A stretch of DNA of 64,000 nt from an uncultured Pseudomonas sp. (GTDB taxonomy: Bacteria; Pseudomonadota; Gammaproteobacteria; Pseudomonadales; Pseudomonadaceae), in contig NZ_CAJYVE010000018.1 in assembly GCF_913777995.1 (NCBI RefSeq), positions 1 to 64,000 of the forward strand, in the 5' to 3' direction. Position 1 is the first letter of the stretch, and the number at the start of each line of letters is the position of its first letter. The translations under genes were made by a program, and so were the position numbers. Positions 46,577 to 55,030 of this stretch are shown piece by piece. Under the pieces are notes generated by a model, which saw nothing but the letters and a program-made list of their open reading frames with translations, made no database searches and was not told the origin of the DNA.

Positions 46577-46593
46577 AGCACCAAACAAGTGCA
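46577..46593 (+). promoter_or_regulatory. Possible NtrC-like site in the divergent gap
   Basis: AGCACCAAACAAGTGCA matches 11 of 14 defined positions of the NtrC consensus. It lies in the 501-base gap 46329-46829 between two amino acid transport units. No properly spaced sigma54 promoter was found on either strand (the best, near 46702, has one base too many), so this is tentative. Nothing else was recognised in the gap. Confidence 0.3.
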
Positions 46594-46829
46594 ACACATG
46601 GACTGCCATTTGGCCCTAAATGCTTTTCAGCCCCCGGCAAAACTGGCAACATCGCGCCCTTTTGCGCCAAACCGCCGGCCTTGGAGAGCCTTTTCCGCGC
46701 TGGCCGTTGCCGTTGCGGCGACACTCCCTGCCCCCCATGCAAGCGGCTGCGCCGCCCCAATAGAGGGCTATGCTCAGCGCCGGGCAGATCGCCAACCCGC
46801 GCACGCATCAATTTTTGTGAGGACCCCAC

Positions 46830-47603
46830 ATGGCCGAGGCCACGCCCGCCCTGGAAATCCGCAACCTGCACAAACGCTACGACAAGCTCGACGTGCTGCG
46901 GGGCGTTTCCCTGACCGCACGTGACGGCGATGTCATCTCGATTCTCGGTTCGTCCGGTTCCGGCAAGTCGACCCTGCTGCGCTGCATCAACCTGCTGGAG
47001 AACCCGCACCAGGGCCAGATTCTGGTGAACGGCGAAGAGCTGCGCCTCAAGCCGGCGCGCAATGGCGAGCTGGTCGCGGCCGACAACGCGCAGATCAACC
47101 GCCTGCGCAGCGAGGTCGGTTTCGTGTTCCAGAACTTCAACCTCTGGCCGCACATGAGCGTACTCGACAACATCATCGAGGCACCGCGCCGGGTGCTGGG
47201 GCAGAGCAAGGCCGAAGCCACCGAAGTGGCCGAGGCGCTGCTGGCCAAGGTCGGCATCGCCGACAAGCGCCACGCCTACCCCACCCAGCTGTCGGGCGGC
47301 CAGCAGCAACGCGCGGCGATCGCCCGCACCCTGGCCATGCAGCCCAAGGTCATCCTGTTCGACGAGCCGACCTCGGCCCTGGACCCGGAAATGGTCCAGG
47401 AAGTGCTCAACGTCATTCGCGGCCTGGCCGAGGAAGGCCGGACCATGCTGCTGGTCACCCATGAAATGAATTTCGCCCGGCAGGTATCCAGTGAAGTAGT
47501 CTTCCTGCACCAGGGGCAGATCGAAGAACAGGGCACTCCCCAGCAAGTCTTCGAGGCCCCGCGTTCGGTACGGTGTCAACAATTCATGTCGAGCAATCGC
47601 TAA
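46830..47603 (+). CDS. hisP: Basic amino acid ABC transporter ATPase
   Basis: ABC ATPase of 257 residues of the HisP/ArtP/AotP group, for import of lysine/arginine/ornithine/histidine-type ligands. Walker A is GSSGSGKST, the Q-loop is VFQNFNLWPHM, the signature is LSGGQQQR, Walker B is VILFDEPTSALDPEM, and the switch is LLVTHEMNF. The insert EELRLKPARNGELVAADNAQ between the Walker A helix and Q-loop is typical of HisP. RBS GTGAGGA is upstream. It is first of four genes (ATPase, binder, two permeases). Confidence 0.92.
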   Translation: MAEATPALEIRNLHKRYDKLDVLRGVSLTARDGDVISILGSSGSGKSTLLRCINLLENPHQGQILVNGEELRLKPARNGELVAADNAQINRLRSEVGFVFQNFNLWPHMSVLDNIIEAPRRVLGQSKAEATEVAEALLAKVGIADKRHAYPTQLSGGQQQRAAIARTLAMQPKVILFDEPTSALDPEMVQEVLNVIRGLAEEGRTMLLVTHEMNFARQVSSEVVFLHQGQIEEQGTPQQVFEAPRSVRCQQFMSSNR

Positions 47604-47616
47604 CGGAGCAACACCC

Positions 47617-48384
47617 ATGCAGACGTACAAGAAGTTACTGCTGGCCGCCGCCGCCACTCTGGCAATCACCGGCAACGCGTTCGCCGAGACCCTGAAGTTC
47701 GGGATCGAGGCTGCCTACCCACCGTTCAACAACAAGGATGCCAGCGGCCAGGTGGTGGGCTTCGACTATGAAATCGCCCAGGCCCTGTGCGCCAAGATGA
47801 AAGTCGAGTGCCAGCCGGTGACCTCCGACTGGGACGGCATCATCCCGGCGCTGAACGCCAAGAAGTTCGACTTCCTGATCTCTTCGCTGTCGATCACCGA
47901 CGAGCGCAAGCAGGCCGTGGATTTCACCGACCCCTACTACTCCAACAAGCTGCAGTTCATCGCGCCGAAGACCACCGAGGTGAAGGGCGAGAGCGCCGCA
48001 GAGCTGAAGGAAGCCCTGAAGGGCAAGACCATCGGTGCCCAGCGCGCAACCCTGGCCAGCACCTGGCTGGAAGACAACATGGGCAGCGACGCCAACGTCA
48101 GCCTCTATGACACCCAGGAAAACGCCTACCTTGACCTCTCTGCCGGCCGCACCGACGCCCTGCTGGCCGACAAGTACGTTTCCTACGAGTGGCTGAAGAG
48201 CGACGCGGGCAAGAACTTCGAGTTCAAGGGCAAGCCGGTCGAAGAGAACGACAAGGTCGGCATCGCCGTACGCAAGGGCGACGACCCGCTGCGTGAAAAG
48301 CTCAACGCCGCCCTGAAGGAAATCATCGCTGACGGCACCTACAAGAAGATCAACGACAAGTACTTCCCGTTCAGCATTCTCTGA
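47617..48384 (+). CDS. Basic amino acid periplasmic binding protein (HisJ/ArgT-like)
   Basis: SBP family 3 receptor of 255 residues. The signal peptide ends GNAFAET. The core begins LKFGIEAAYPPFNNKDASG and has the LAO-binding motif DWDGIIPALNAKKFDFLISSLSIT with the ligand-contact arginine in TDERKQ. The acidic contact is in YLDLSAGRTDALLADKY. Exact ligand (arginine, ornithine, lysine or histidine) cannot be fixed from sequence. It lies 13 bases after the ATPase gene. A strong stem-loop separates it from the permeases. Confidence 0.92.
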   Translation: MQTYKKLLLAAAATLAITGNAFAETLKFGIEAAYPPFNNKDASGQVVGFDYEIAQALCAKMKVECQPVTSDWDGIIPALNAKKFDFLISSLSITDERKQAVDFTDPYYSNKLQFIAPKTTEVKGESAAELKEALKGKTIGAQRATLASTWLEDNMGSDANVSLYDTQENAYLDLSAGRTDALLADKYVSYEWLKSDAGKNFEFKGKPVEENDKVGIAVRKGDDPLREKLNAALKEIIADGTYKKINDKYFPFSIL

Positions 48385-48391
48385 TCCACCC

Positions 48392-48428
48392 TCCGGCCAG
48401 CGCTCCCCGAGGGGCGGCGCTGGCCGGA
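48392..48428 (+). promoter_or_regulatory. Intra-operon stem-loop between binder and permease genes
   Basis: A perfect 12-bp stem TCCGGCCAGCGC/GCGCTGGCCGGA with a 13-base loop lies 8 bases after the binder stop. There is no T-run. The position equals that of the REP between hisJ and hisQ in enteric bacteria, where it keeps binder mRNA more abundant than permease mRNA. Confidence 0.75.
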
Positions 48429-48451
48429 CGGCTGCCTGAAACCACCTGCCC

Positions 48452-49144
48452 ATGAACATCGAACTCCACGGATTCGGCCCGGCGCTCGCTGCCGGCATGC
48501 TGATGACGGTGCAGCTGGCCCTTGCGGCGCTGTGCCTCGGCCTGGTGCTGGGCCTGCTCGGCGCCCTGGCCAAGACCTCGTCCAACCGAGCCCTGCAATG
48601 GCTCGGCGGTACTTATTCGACCCTGGTGCGCGGCGTACCCGAACTGCTCTGGGTGCTGCTGATCTACTTCGGCACCGTCAACGGCATGCGCGCCCTGGGT
48701 GGCTGGTTGGGCATGCCCGACCTGGAACTCAACGCCTTCGCCGCCGGGGTCATCGCCCTGGGCCTGTGCTTCGGCGCCTACGCCACCGAAGTGTTTCGCG
48801 GCGCCCTGCTGGCGGTGCCCAAGGGCCATCGCGAAGCCGGCCTGGCCCTGGGCTTGTCGCGCGCGCGGATCTTCTTCCGCGTGGTGATGCCGCAGATGTG
48901 GCGCATCGCCCTGCCCGGCCTGGGCAACCTGTTCATGATCCTGATGAAGGACACCGCGCTGGTGTCGGTGATCGGCCTGGAAGAAATCATGCGCCACGCG
49001 CAGATCGCCGTCGGCTTCACCAAAGAGCCTTTCACCTTCTACCTGGTGGCGGCCTTCATGTACCTGGGCCTGACCGTAGTGGCCATGACCGCGATGTACT
49101 TTCTGGAAAAACGCGCCGCCCGCGGCCTGACGAGGAGCGCCTGA
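48452..49144 (+). CDS. hisQ: Basic amino acid ABC permease, HisQ type
   Basis: Inner-membrane permease of 230 residues with five helices. The family tracts are GGTYSTLVRGVPELLWVLLIYFG and the coupling motif HREAGLALGLSRARIFFRVVMPQ. It overlaps hisM by one base (TGATG), so the two are coupled and form a heterodimer. Confidence 0.92.
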   Translation: MNIELHGFGPALAAGMLMTVQLALAALCLGLVLGLLGALAKTSSNRALQWLGGTYSTLVRGVPELLWVLLIYFGTVNGMRALGGWLGMPDLELNAFAAGVIALGLCFGAYATEVFRGALLAVPKGHREAGLALGLSRARIFFRVVMPQMWRIALPGLGNLFMILMKDTALVSVIGLEEIMRHAQIAVGFTKEPFTFYLVAAFMYLGLTVVAMTAMYFLEKRAARGLTRSA

Positions 49145-49833
49145 TGAACTGGGAAGTGATCATCAAATGGCTGCCGCGCCTGGCCCAGGGCGCGACCCTG
49201 ACCCTGGAGCTGGTGGCCATATCCGTCATCGCCGGGCTGATCCTGGCCATTCCCTTAGGGATTGCCCGCGCCTCGAAGCTGCTGGCAGTACGCGCCCTGC
49301 CCTACGCCTACATCTTCTTCTTCCGTGGCACGCCGCTGCTGGTGCAGTTGTTTCTGGTGTACTACGGCATGGCGCAGTTCGAAGCCGTGCGCCAGAGCGT
49401 GCTGTGGCCCTACCTGCGCAACCCGTTCTGGTGTGCGGTGATCACCATGACCCTGCACACCGCCGCCTACATCGCCGAGATTCTGCGCGGCGCCATCCAG
49501 GCGGTGCCCACCGGCGAGATCGAAGCGGCCCGCGCGCTGGGCATGTCCAAGCGCAAGGCGCTGCTGCACATCATCCTGCCCCGCGCGGTGCGCATCGGCC
49601 TGCCGGCGTACAGCAACGAAGTGATCCTGATGCTCAAGGCCAGCGCCCTGGCCAGCACCATCACCCTGCTGGAACTGACCGGCATGGCACGCACCATCAT
49701 CGCCCGCACCTACCTGCCGGTAGAGATCTTCTTCGCCGCCGGGCTGTTCTACCTGCTCATGTCGTTCGTGCTGGTGCAGGGCTTCAAGCTGCTGGAAAAA
49801 GCCCTGCGGGTCGACATGACCCAAGGCCGCTGA
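49144..49833 (+). CDS. hisM: Basic amino acid ABC permease, HisM type
   Basis: Second permease, 229 residues. It has PYAYIFFFRGTPLLVQLFLVYYG and the coupling motif EIEAARALGMSKRKALLHIILPRA. The start ATG at 49144 shares its A with the hisQ stop. It ends ten bases before the next gene, so that gene is probably on the same transcript. Confidence 0.92.
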   Translation: MNWEVIIKWLPRLAQGATLTLELVAISVIAGLILAIPLGIARASKLLAVRALPYAYIFFFRGTPLLVQLFLVYYGMAQFEAVRQSVLWPYLRNPFWCAVITMTLHTAAYIAEILRGAIQAVPTGEIEAARALGMSKRKALLHIILPRAVRIGLPAYSNEVILMLKASALASTITLLELTGMARTIIARTYLPVEIFFAAGLFYLLMSFVLVQGFKLLEKALRVDMTQGR

Positions 49834-49843
49834 ACGGCACCCC

Positions 49844-51058
49844 GTGAGCCGCGACCTGCTCGGCCGCTTCCAGGCCCTGGACCGCTTCCTGAGCGAGCAC
49901 CAGGACCTGTGGCGGCCCAAGCCCTTCACCGAGCGTGAACTGGCCTGGGAGCAGCAGCACCCACAGCTCGCCACCTGGCTGCGCAACCGCAGCCTGGAAC
50001 AGGCCGAAGCCGCGCATAACCACCCCGAGCAGCTGGCCGCCCCCGCGCCTTTTCCACAACTGGCCGCGCAAGCCGTGGCGCTGGCGCAGGTCGACGAACT
50101 CCCCGCCCAGCCCCTGGCCCCGGTGCCCCCGCGCCTGAGCGTCGACGTGCCGGGCCGCAAGTGGCAGCAGATCGAAGCCTTCGCCAGCCGCCTGGCCTTC
50201 ACGCCCGCCCCCAGCCACTGGCTGGACTGGTGTGCCGGCAAAGGCCACCTGGGCCGCCGCCTGACCCAACCCGGCCAGCACCTGACCTGCCTGGAATACG
50301 ACCCGGCGCTGGTCGAGGCCGGCCAGGCCCTCAGCGCTCGCCATGCTATCGATGCCGAACACCACCTGCAGGACGTGATGGCCGCCGATTGCGCCGGGCA
50401 ACTGCTTCCCTCGCACACCCCGGTGGCGCTGCATGCCTGCGGCGACCTGCACGTGCGGCTGCTGCAACTGGCCAGCCAGGCGGGTTGTGCACAGCTGGCC
50501 ATCGCGCCGTGCTGCTACAACCGCACCACCGCCGCGCACTACCAGGCGCTGTCCCGCGCCGGGCAGGCCTCGGCCTTGCAACTGACCAAGGACGACCTGG
50601 GCCTGCCGCTCAGCGAAACCGTCACCGCCCCGGCACGGGTGCGTCGCCAGCGCGATCAGTCCATGGCCCGGCGCCTGGGCTTCGACCTGCTGCAACGCCG
50701 CGTGCGCAATGTGGACAACTATCTGCCGACCCCTTCGCTGCCCGTCGCCTGGCTGGCCCGCCCCTACGCCGACTACTGCCAGGAACTGGCACGGCTGAAG
50801 CACCTGCCCGCCCTCGGTGAGCAGGACTGGCCCGAGCTAGAGGCAAAAGGATGGCAACGTCTGGCGGAAGTCCGCAATCTCGAGCTATTGCGCAACCTGT
50901 TCCGCCGCCCGCTGGAAGTGTGGCTGGTCCTCGACCGCGCCCTTTACCTGCAAGAACGAGGCTACGACGTGCAACTGGGCAGCTTCTGCGCCACCGCTCT
51001 AACCCCCCGCAACCTGCTGCTGATTGCCCGACAAAAGGCATCCACAACCTGTGGATAA
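49844..51058 (+). CDS. SAM-dependent methyltransferase (METTL25-like)
   Basis: A 404-residue protein starting with GTG at 49844. A helical N-terminal part (1-100) precedes the methyltransferase domain with motif I WLDWCAGKGHLGRRL and the acidic position LEYDPALVEAGQAL. A second conserved patch is VALHACGDLHVRLL followed by IAPCCYNR, the H-A-C-G-D-L and P-C-C-Y signatures of the METTL25-like group. Substrate unknown. It sits ten bases after hisM, but function is probably unrelated to transport. The final codons contain a TGTGGATAA sequence. Confidence 0.87.
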   Translation: MSRDLLGRFQALDRFLSEHQDLWRPKPFTERELAWEQQHPQLATWLRNRSLEQAEAAHNHPEQLAAPAPFPQLAAQAVALAQVDELPAQPLAPVPPRLSVDVPGRKWQQIEAFASRLAFTPAPSHWLDWCAGKGHLGRRLTQPGQHLTCLEYDPALVEAGQALSARHAIDAEHHLQDVMAADCAGQLLPSHTPVALHACGDLHVRLLQLASQAGCAQLAIAPCCYNRTTAAHYQALSRAGQASALQLTKDDLGLPLSETVTAPARVRRQRDQSMARRLGFDLLQRRVRNVDNYLPTPSLPVAWLARPYADYCQELARLKHLPALGEQDWPELEAKGWQRLAEVRNLELLRNLFRRPLEVWLVLDRALYLQERGYDVQLGSFCATALTPRNLLLIARQKASTTCG

Positions 51059-51274
51059 CTCTGTTGATGAAAATCCGCAGCCTGGGGAAAACACCCGCTG
51101 AAATCGCCCCAATGGGCCGCCGCAACGCGCTGCCGGCAAAGTCAATAAGCTTCTAGATCGCGTATTTACGTGCGACCGCCTGGCCGCCGGGCCTCCGCAC
51201 GTCAGAAAAAATACAGATTCACGGAACTTGTGAATAAAGCCGCAAACATGCCTGCGCAGAAGGCCCGGCGCGGC

Positions 51275-52288
51275 TCAGAACTGATCGAGCTTGAGGCGCC
51301 CCGGCGGCACGCCCTGGCTCTGCAACTTGCGCAGGGTGAGCTTGTAGACGCTGGACTTGATCTGGCTGCCCATGGGCGTTTCTTCCAGCAGGATGCGGCT
51401 GGAGGCGAAGGCACAGCCGGTCTTGAGCATCTGGTACTTGAGCAGGTAGTAACCGGCGTCCATGCGCGAGAAGCTGAACTGCCCGCCGGGCGGGATGTAG
51501 GCATGCCGGTAGGCGTTGCGCCCCACCGCATCGGTGACCTTGGCGTACACCGCCGAGTCGCCACCGGAGTTGTCGATGATGATCTGCGACCAGCCGTTCT
51601 GGCGCAGCAGCGGCATACCCGACAAATACCCCGCCGCGCTGGGCCACGGCGCGCCGGTCGGGTCCAGCGCCGGGACACTGCATTCCGCCTCTACCGGAGT
51701 GGGCTGCGCTGCCGGCAGCGCCGCCTGCACCAAGGGCGGCTCGGCCTTGATGCGGGCCTGCGCCGGCAAGGCATCGGTGGGCATGTAGGACAGGCTGGCA
51801 TTGCGGTCGTAGCCCATCCAGGCACCCGCCGCACAGAAGGTCATGAACAGCAGCGCCCAGCGCACCAGCCCACGCCGCCGACGCCGCGCAGTGCCCTTGG
51901 CCTGGGGCCGCGACGCCGCACGCGCCTGGGCCGCGCGAGGTTGAGGCTGGGGCTTCGGCTGTGCTGCCGGCTGCGCCGGACGTGCCGCCGCCGCATACAC
52001 CGCCGCCCCCTGACGCGCCTGCCCGGCCACTGCCTGGCCTTGAGCCTGGGCCTGGCGCTGACGCCGCTCCTGATCGGCCAGCTCGGCGTCATAGCGCGCG
52101 CGTTTCTCCGGGTTCGCCAGCACCGAGTGCGAAGCATTGACCAGGCTCATCAGCTCCGCGGCATTCGCCGCCGGATTGCGGTCAGGGTGCAGCCGCTGCG
52201 CCAGCTTGCGATACGCCTGCTTGATCTGCTCGGGCGACGCATCGCGGGCAACGTTCAATTGCTCGTAATGGGTGAGGGTCTTCTGCAT
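51275..52288 (-). CDS. Membrane-anchored J-domain protein
   Basis: A 337-residue protein in three parts. Residues about 5-70 are a J-domain with the HPD motif (KLAQRLHPDRN) for stimulating DnaK ATPase. Residues 80-150 are a Gln/Ala/Pro-rich linker ending in RRRRR. A single membrane helix (WALLFMTFCAAGAWMGY) leads to a C-terminal domain with GGQFSFSRMDAGYYLLKYQ. By the positive-inside rule the J-domain is cytoplasmic and the C-terminal part periplasmic. The C-terminal domain is not recognised. MQKTLTHYEQLN at 52288 is preferred over an ATG 24 bases upstream. It is convergent with the methyltransferase. Confidence 0.85.
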   Translation of the reverse strand: MQKTLTHYEQLNVARDASPEQIKQAYRKLAQRLHPDRNPAANAAELMSLVNASHSVLANPEKRARYDAELADQERRQRQAQAQGQAVAGQARQGAAVYAAAARPAQPAAQPKPQPQPRAAQARAASRPQAKGTARRRRRGLVRWALLFMTFCAAGAWMGYDRNASLSYMPTDALPAQARIKAEPPLVQAALPAAQPTPVEAECSVPALDPTGAPWPSAAGYLSGMPLLRQNGWSQIIIDNSGGDSAVYAKVTDAVGRNAYRHAYIPPGGQFSFSRMDAGYYLLKYQMLKTGCAFASSRILLEETPMGSQIKSSVYKLTLRKLQSQGVPPGRLKLDQF

Positions 52289-52433
52289 TGCACCTGTGGT
52301 CCATGGCCGCATGCCAACCCCACTGTATCGGCCCGAAACGCCAGACCTTCAGCCCCCCGAACGCCCCACCGCCCCGACCGCTCGACGGACGGCCCACCCC
52401 GCCCATTTATCCAGGCGAATCAGGCAGCTAGGC

Positions 52434-52461
52434 TTTACAAGCGCGCCAGAGTCTATATACT
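52434..52461 (+). promoter_or_regulatory. tRNA-Thr promoter
   Basis: TTTACA (52434-52439) and TATACT (52456-52461) are separated by 16 bases, ending 11 bases before the tRNA. Strong sigma70 match. Confidence 0.75.
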
Positions 52462-52472
52462 CAGCCGCCATT

Positions 52473-52548
<76 letters not shown>

Positions 52549-52565
52549 TACAAAACAACGACTTA

Positions 52566-52590
52566 GGCTCACCGCAAGGTGGGCCTTTTT
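52566..52590 (+). terminator. Terminator after tRNA-Thr
   Basis: Stem GGCTCACC/GGTGGGCC (one mismatch-type pair) with a GCAA loop is followed by TTTTT, 17 bases after the tRNA. The rest of the gap to 52886 shows no gene I can support. Confidence 0.8.
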
Positions 52591-52886
52591 CGTTTATGGG
52601 GTTTTTGGTCGCCGTTTTGGTCACCGTTTCTTTTTCCGCTGGACTGCTAACTTGCAGGTTCATTGCCAAAAGGCCGACAACGGGGCTTGCCTCAAGATCC
52701 TGAGCGAAGAGCTCCCGCAGGCTCCGCGTCCTTTTTGAACGTGGTGCTAGGCGAGCATCCCGACGGTGCACTATAGTGGCTACATGACTGAAAAAGCTGG
52801 TGGTACGAACGTTTGCCATCTGGCGCATGTCACATGGATGTGAAAGAATTTGCACCCCTTTTTGGCTGGTTTGACTGGGTCCAAGG

Positions 52887-53693
52887 ATGATTGAACGTTT
52901 CGATTCGTCGCCACTGATAGAGCTCATCGCTGAAGTGCGTTGGACGGTAGATGCTGCCATGGATCCTGGCATGCCTTTTTATCAAGGTCCTAATGCCCAG
53001 ACCTCCGAAGAGTTCTTCAGCCGCCTTCAGACAGAGCTGGCTATAGTTGGTTATGGTGCTTCTGAACGATTGACGCCACCGGGCTTCCCTTTGATGAAGC
53101 AGGCTCCCGCGCTTCGCTATAAAAAAAGCGGGTCGCAAGCATCATCTCTTGACCATAGCGCCTCAACCCTGTTCCAGGCCGGTGCGGGCCTATTCACAAT
53201 CAATGCAGTCCAGCCATATAAGAGTTGGGAGCAGTTCCGGCCAGTAGTTCAAAAAGGGCTAGAAGCCTTAATCACCGCGCAGCCCCCAACGAGCGGCGGC
53301 TTCGATTTGGCTCTGAGGTACGTTGATGCCTTCAAGGATCATCTTACTGGCGGAAGATCTCTGAGGGAGTTCCTCGCTGAGGTGATGGGGATTCAGGTAC
53401 AAGTGCCAGAGGCCTTGACGAATTTGTCCAAGGACGGGTCGGCGATCATTCCGCTAATACATATGGTGATTCCGCTTGATTTTGGGTCGTTACAGATCCA
53501 GATTGCCGAAGGCGAATTGCAAGGGGAGCCAGTTTTCCTAATGGATAATGCGGTTACCATAGCTGCCAGTCACGAAGCGAATGTTGAGCAGATGCTTGCA
53601 GCGCTGGATGAGGCTCGCGCTGTAGTTCATAAGAGTTTTGTAGATTTGACGCGACCCATCCATGCTGCGATGGGCCTTTCGGAGGGTACATAA
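52887..53693 (+). CDS. TIGR04255-type family protein
   Basis: A 268-residue cytoplasmic protein that resembles the uncharacterised TIGR04255 family. The marks are the N-terminal FDSSPLIELIAEVRW, the mid-protein AGAGLFTINAVQPYKSWEQF, and FDLALRYVDAF. These proteins are often found in variable islands and have no assigned function. GC content is clearly lower than in the core genes (about half AT by eye), indicating transfer. The ribosome site is weak (CCAAGG abuts the ATG). The stop directly abuts the start of the next gene, so the two are coupled. Confidence 0.8.
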   Translation: MIERFDSSPLIELIAEVRWTVDAAMDPGMPFYQGPNAQTSEEFFSRLQTELAIVGYGASERLTPPGFPLMKQAPALRYKKSGSQASSLDHSASTLFQAGAGLFTINAVQPYKSWEQFRPVVQKGLEALITAQPPTSGGFDLALRYVDAFKDHLTGGRSLREFLAEVMGIQVQVPEALTNLSKDGSAIIPLIHMVIPLDFGSLQIQIAEGELQGEPVFLMDNAVTIAASHEANVEQMLAALDEARAVVHKSFVDLTRPIHAAMGLSEGT

Positions 53694-54314
53694 ATGGCGA
53701 CTCTAGCATCAAGCTTTAGCCCCAAGTATCAGTCACTCAGTAGCTCCTCACGGACCTCGGTGAATGCGTCTGTATTTGATTACAGAGCATTGATCGAATG
53801 GATCGCATCGTGTAGTGCCGAGGCGTTCCGAAATGTTCAGGATTTGATTGAGCATCTGAAAGGAAAATGTGTCGATCTCTATTTCCGACCAACCTACGGG
53901 ATGGCATCACCCGCAGCTACGCTTGGTATCGCTGAGCTTCATGAGGCTGTAGCGAGAGAGGTTTACATCGAAAGTATTGGCCGCGCTGTACATGAACAGG
54001 CTGCCGATCGTTTACGCATCCTCGCTGAATCTGACTACGGCTGGGACGGCAGTGGTGCAGAGGCGATGTCAATCGACTCCTTGGCGTCTCTGCAAACATT
54101 CTTCCAGCGCGCAGGCCAATTTGCAGGCGACTTTGGTTTTTTTCTGGGCTATGAGGGAGAAATCCTCATTAACTGGACCTCCAAGGCTGGCGAACTGATT
54201 GATATGGCTTTCTTCGATGGTCGTGCTGAGCTGTGTAGCGATTCTGAAGAGCTTGAGTTCGGCATCGACGATCCTGAGCTATACGCCTTGCTGTCGAGCA
54301 AGTATTTCGGCTGA
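53694..54314 (+). CDS. Hypothetical protein with WDG motif, island cassette
   Basis: A 206-residue cytoplasmic protein that begins with the base right after the upstream stop (TAAATG). The central ESDYGWDGSGAEAMSIDSLA is a W-D-G-x-G-A motif I associate with small unknown proteins of mobile islands. It continues FGFFLGYEGEILINW, a beta-hairpin-like segment, and an acidic C-terminus (SEELEFGIDDPELYAL). No signal or membrane segment. Low GC like its neighbours. Function unknown; its tight coupling says it works with the TIGR04255-type protein. Confidence 0.75.
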   Translation: MATLASSFSPKYQSLSSSSRTSVNASVFDYRALIEWIASCSAEAFRNVQDLIEHLKGKCVDLYFRPTYGMASPAATLGIAELHEAVAREVYIESIGRAVHEQAADRLRILAESDYGWDGSGAEAMSIDSLASLQTFFQRAGQFAGDFGFFLGYEGEILINWTSKAGELIDMAFFDGRAELCSDSEELEFGIDDPELYALLSSKYFG

Positions 54315-54328
54315 GTTTAGGTGATCGT

Positions 54329-54820
54329 TTGAGTGAAGGGAATCCGCCGAGCTTGACAGTTCTTGTCGCAGTTGATGGCTCTGAGACCGTGGCGCGCGCG
54401 CTTTATCCTCCAGAATGGGATGAGAATGTGCGCCGCGGATCTCCAGGATGCTTCAAGCGCAATAATACGTCCGTGACTCGTAGTAAAAATATGAGCTTCG
54501 CCCAGCTTCTTGCCCGCCTTAAAGGTGATGTTGAAAGGCCAGGATCCGACGTTGTAGTTCGGGCAGTTGGTGTCATCACTGTGGATGAGATCAAGGAGAT
54601 TGGCCGAGCTAATCAGAAGCCTGTGCACTTCGAGGTTTGGGAGAAGCCCACAAATAATAATCCCAACCACGCTGAAATTTTTCCGTACGACTCCGCGGCC
54701 CAAGCTCTTCCTAACAAGGAGGTGTCTCGAGGGTTGAGCCGCCAGCTATCGAATGCCTTGAGCCTTACTCTTGTTACCCCAAGTGGTGAAGTAGAGGGCC
54801 TCAACCCTCCGGCTTCATGA
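54329..54820 (+). CDS. Hypothetical protein, third gene of island cassette (TTG start)
   Basis: A 163-residue unknown protein. The first possible start is TTG at 54329, preceded by TAGGTGA at the right distance, 14 bases after the upstream stop; an ATG at 54491 would lose a third of the protein. The N-terminus SLTVLVAVDGSETVARALYP suggests the protein is meant to be read from there. Other stretches are VVRAVGVITVDEI and FEVWEKPTNNNPNHAEIF, the last with an N-x-x-H-A-E-I pattern. Low GC. It ends six bases into a convergent integrase remnant. Function unknown. Confidence 0.65.
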   Translation: MSEGNPPSLTVLVAVDGSETVARALYPPEWDENVRRGSPGCFKRNNTSVTRSKNMSFAQLLARLKGDVERPGSDVVVRAVGVITVDEIKEIGRANQKPVHFEVWEKPTNNNPNHAEIFPYDSAAQALPNKEVSRGLSRQLSNALSLTLVTPSGEVEGLNPPAS

Positions 54821-55030
54821 CCCCGACAGGCCTACAACTGGTAAGCTCAAGTCATAGGCGTCGAGAATGCACGCATTTTTATACCAGCTTGCCTCCTGCT
54901 CGTCGGCCCGATTCCCCGGCCATATCCGTGATACCCCTCCGCTTCATGTCATGCAACCCGAAGCGATTTTCCTCGGTGAGTAGGCCCTTCTTGATAGCGT
55001 GGGTGATGAGCCGCTTCCCTGGTGGGGATA
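54815..55030 (-). pseudogene. Tyrosine integrase C-terminal remnant, frameshifted
   Basis: The minus strand reads LITHAIKKGLLTEENRFGLH then DMKRRGITD, the H-x-x-R box region of phage/island tyrosine integrases. After a frameshift near 54915 it continues RADEQEASWYKNACILDAYD with the nucleophile tyrosine region, ending LSLPVVGLSGS at a stop on 54815-54817. The normal ASGHK is changed to ASWYK. Only the last fifth of an integrase is left. This shows the region was acquired by site-specific integration. Confidence 0.75.

Noticed and set aside
46700..46730. Sigma54-like TGGCC...TTGCG before the amino acid importer
   Set aside because: The GG-GC spacing is eleven bases instead of ten, which such promoters do not tolerate well.
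51050..51058. Perfect DnaA box TGTGGATAA at a gene end, with others at 24322 and 60207
   Set aside because: They are single, far apart and inside or beside coding sequence; no AT-rich unwinding region or box cluster, so not an origin.
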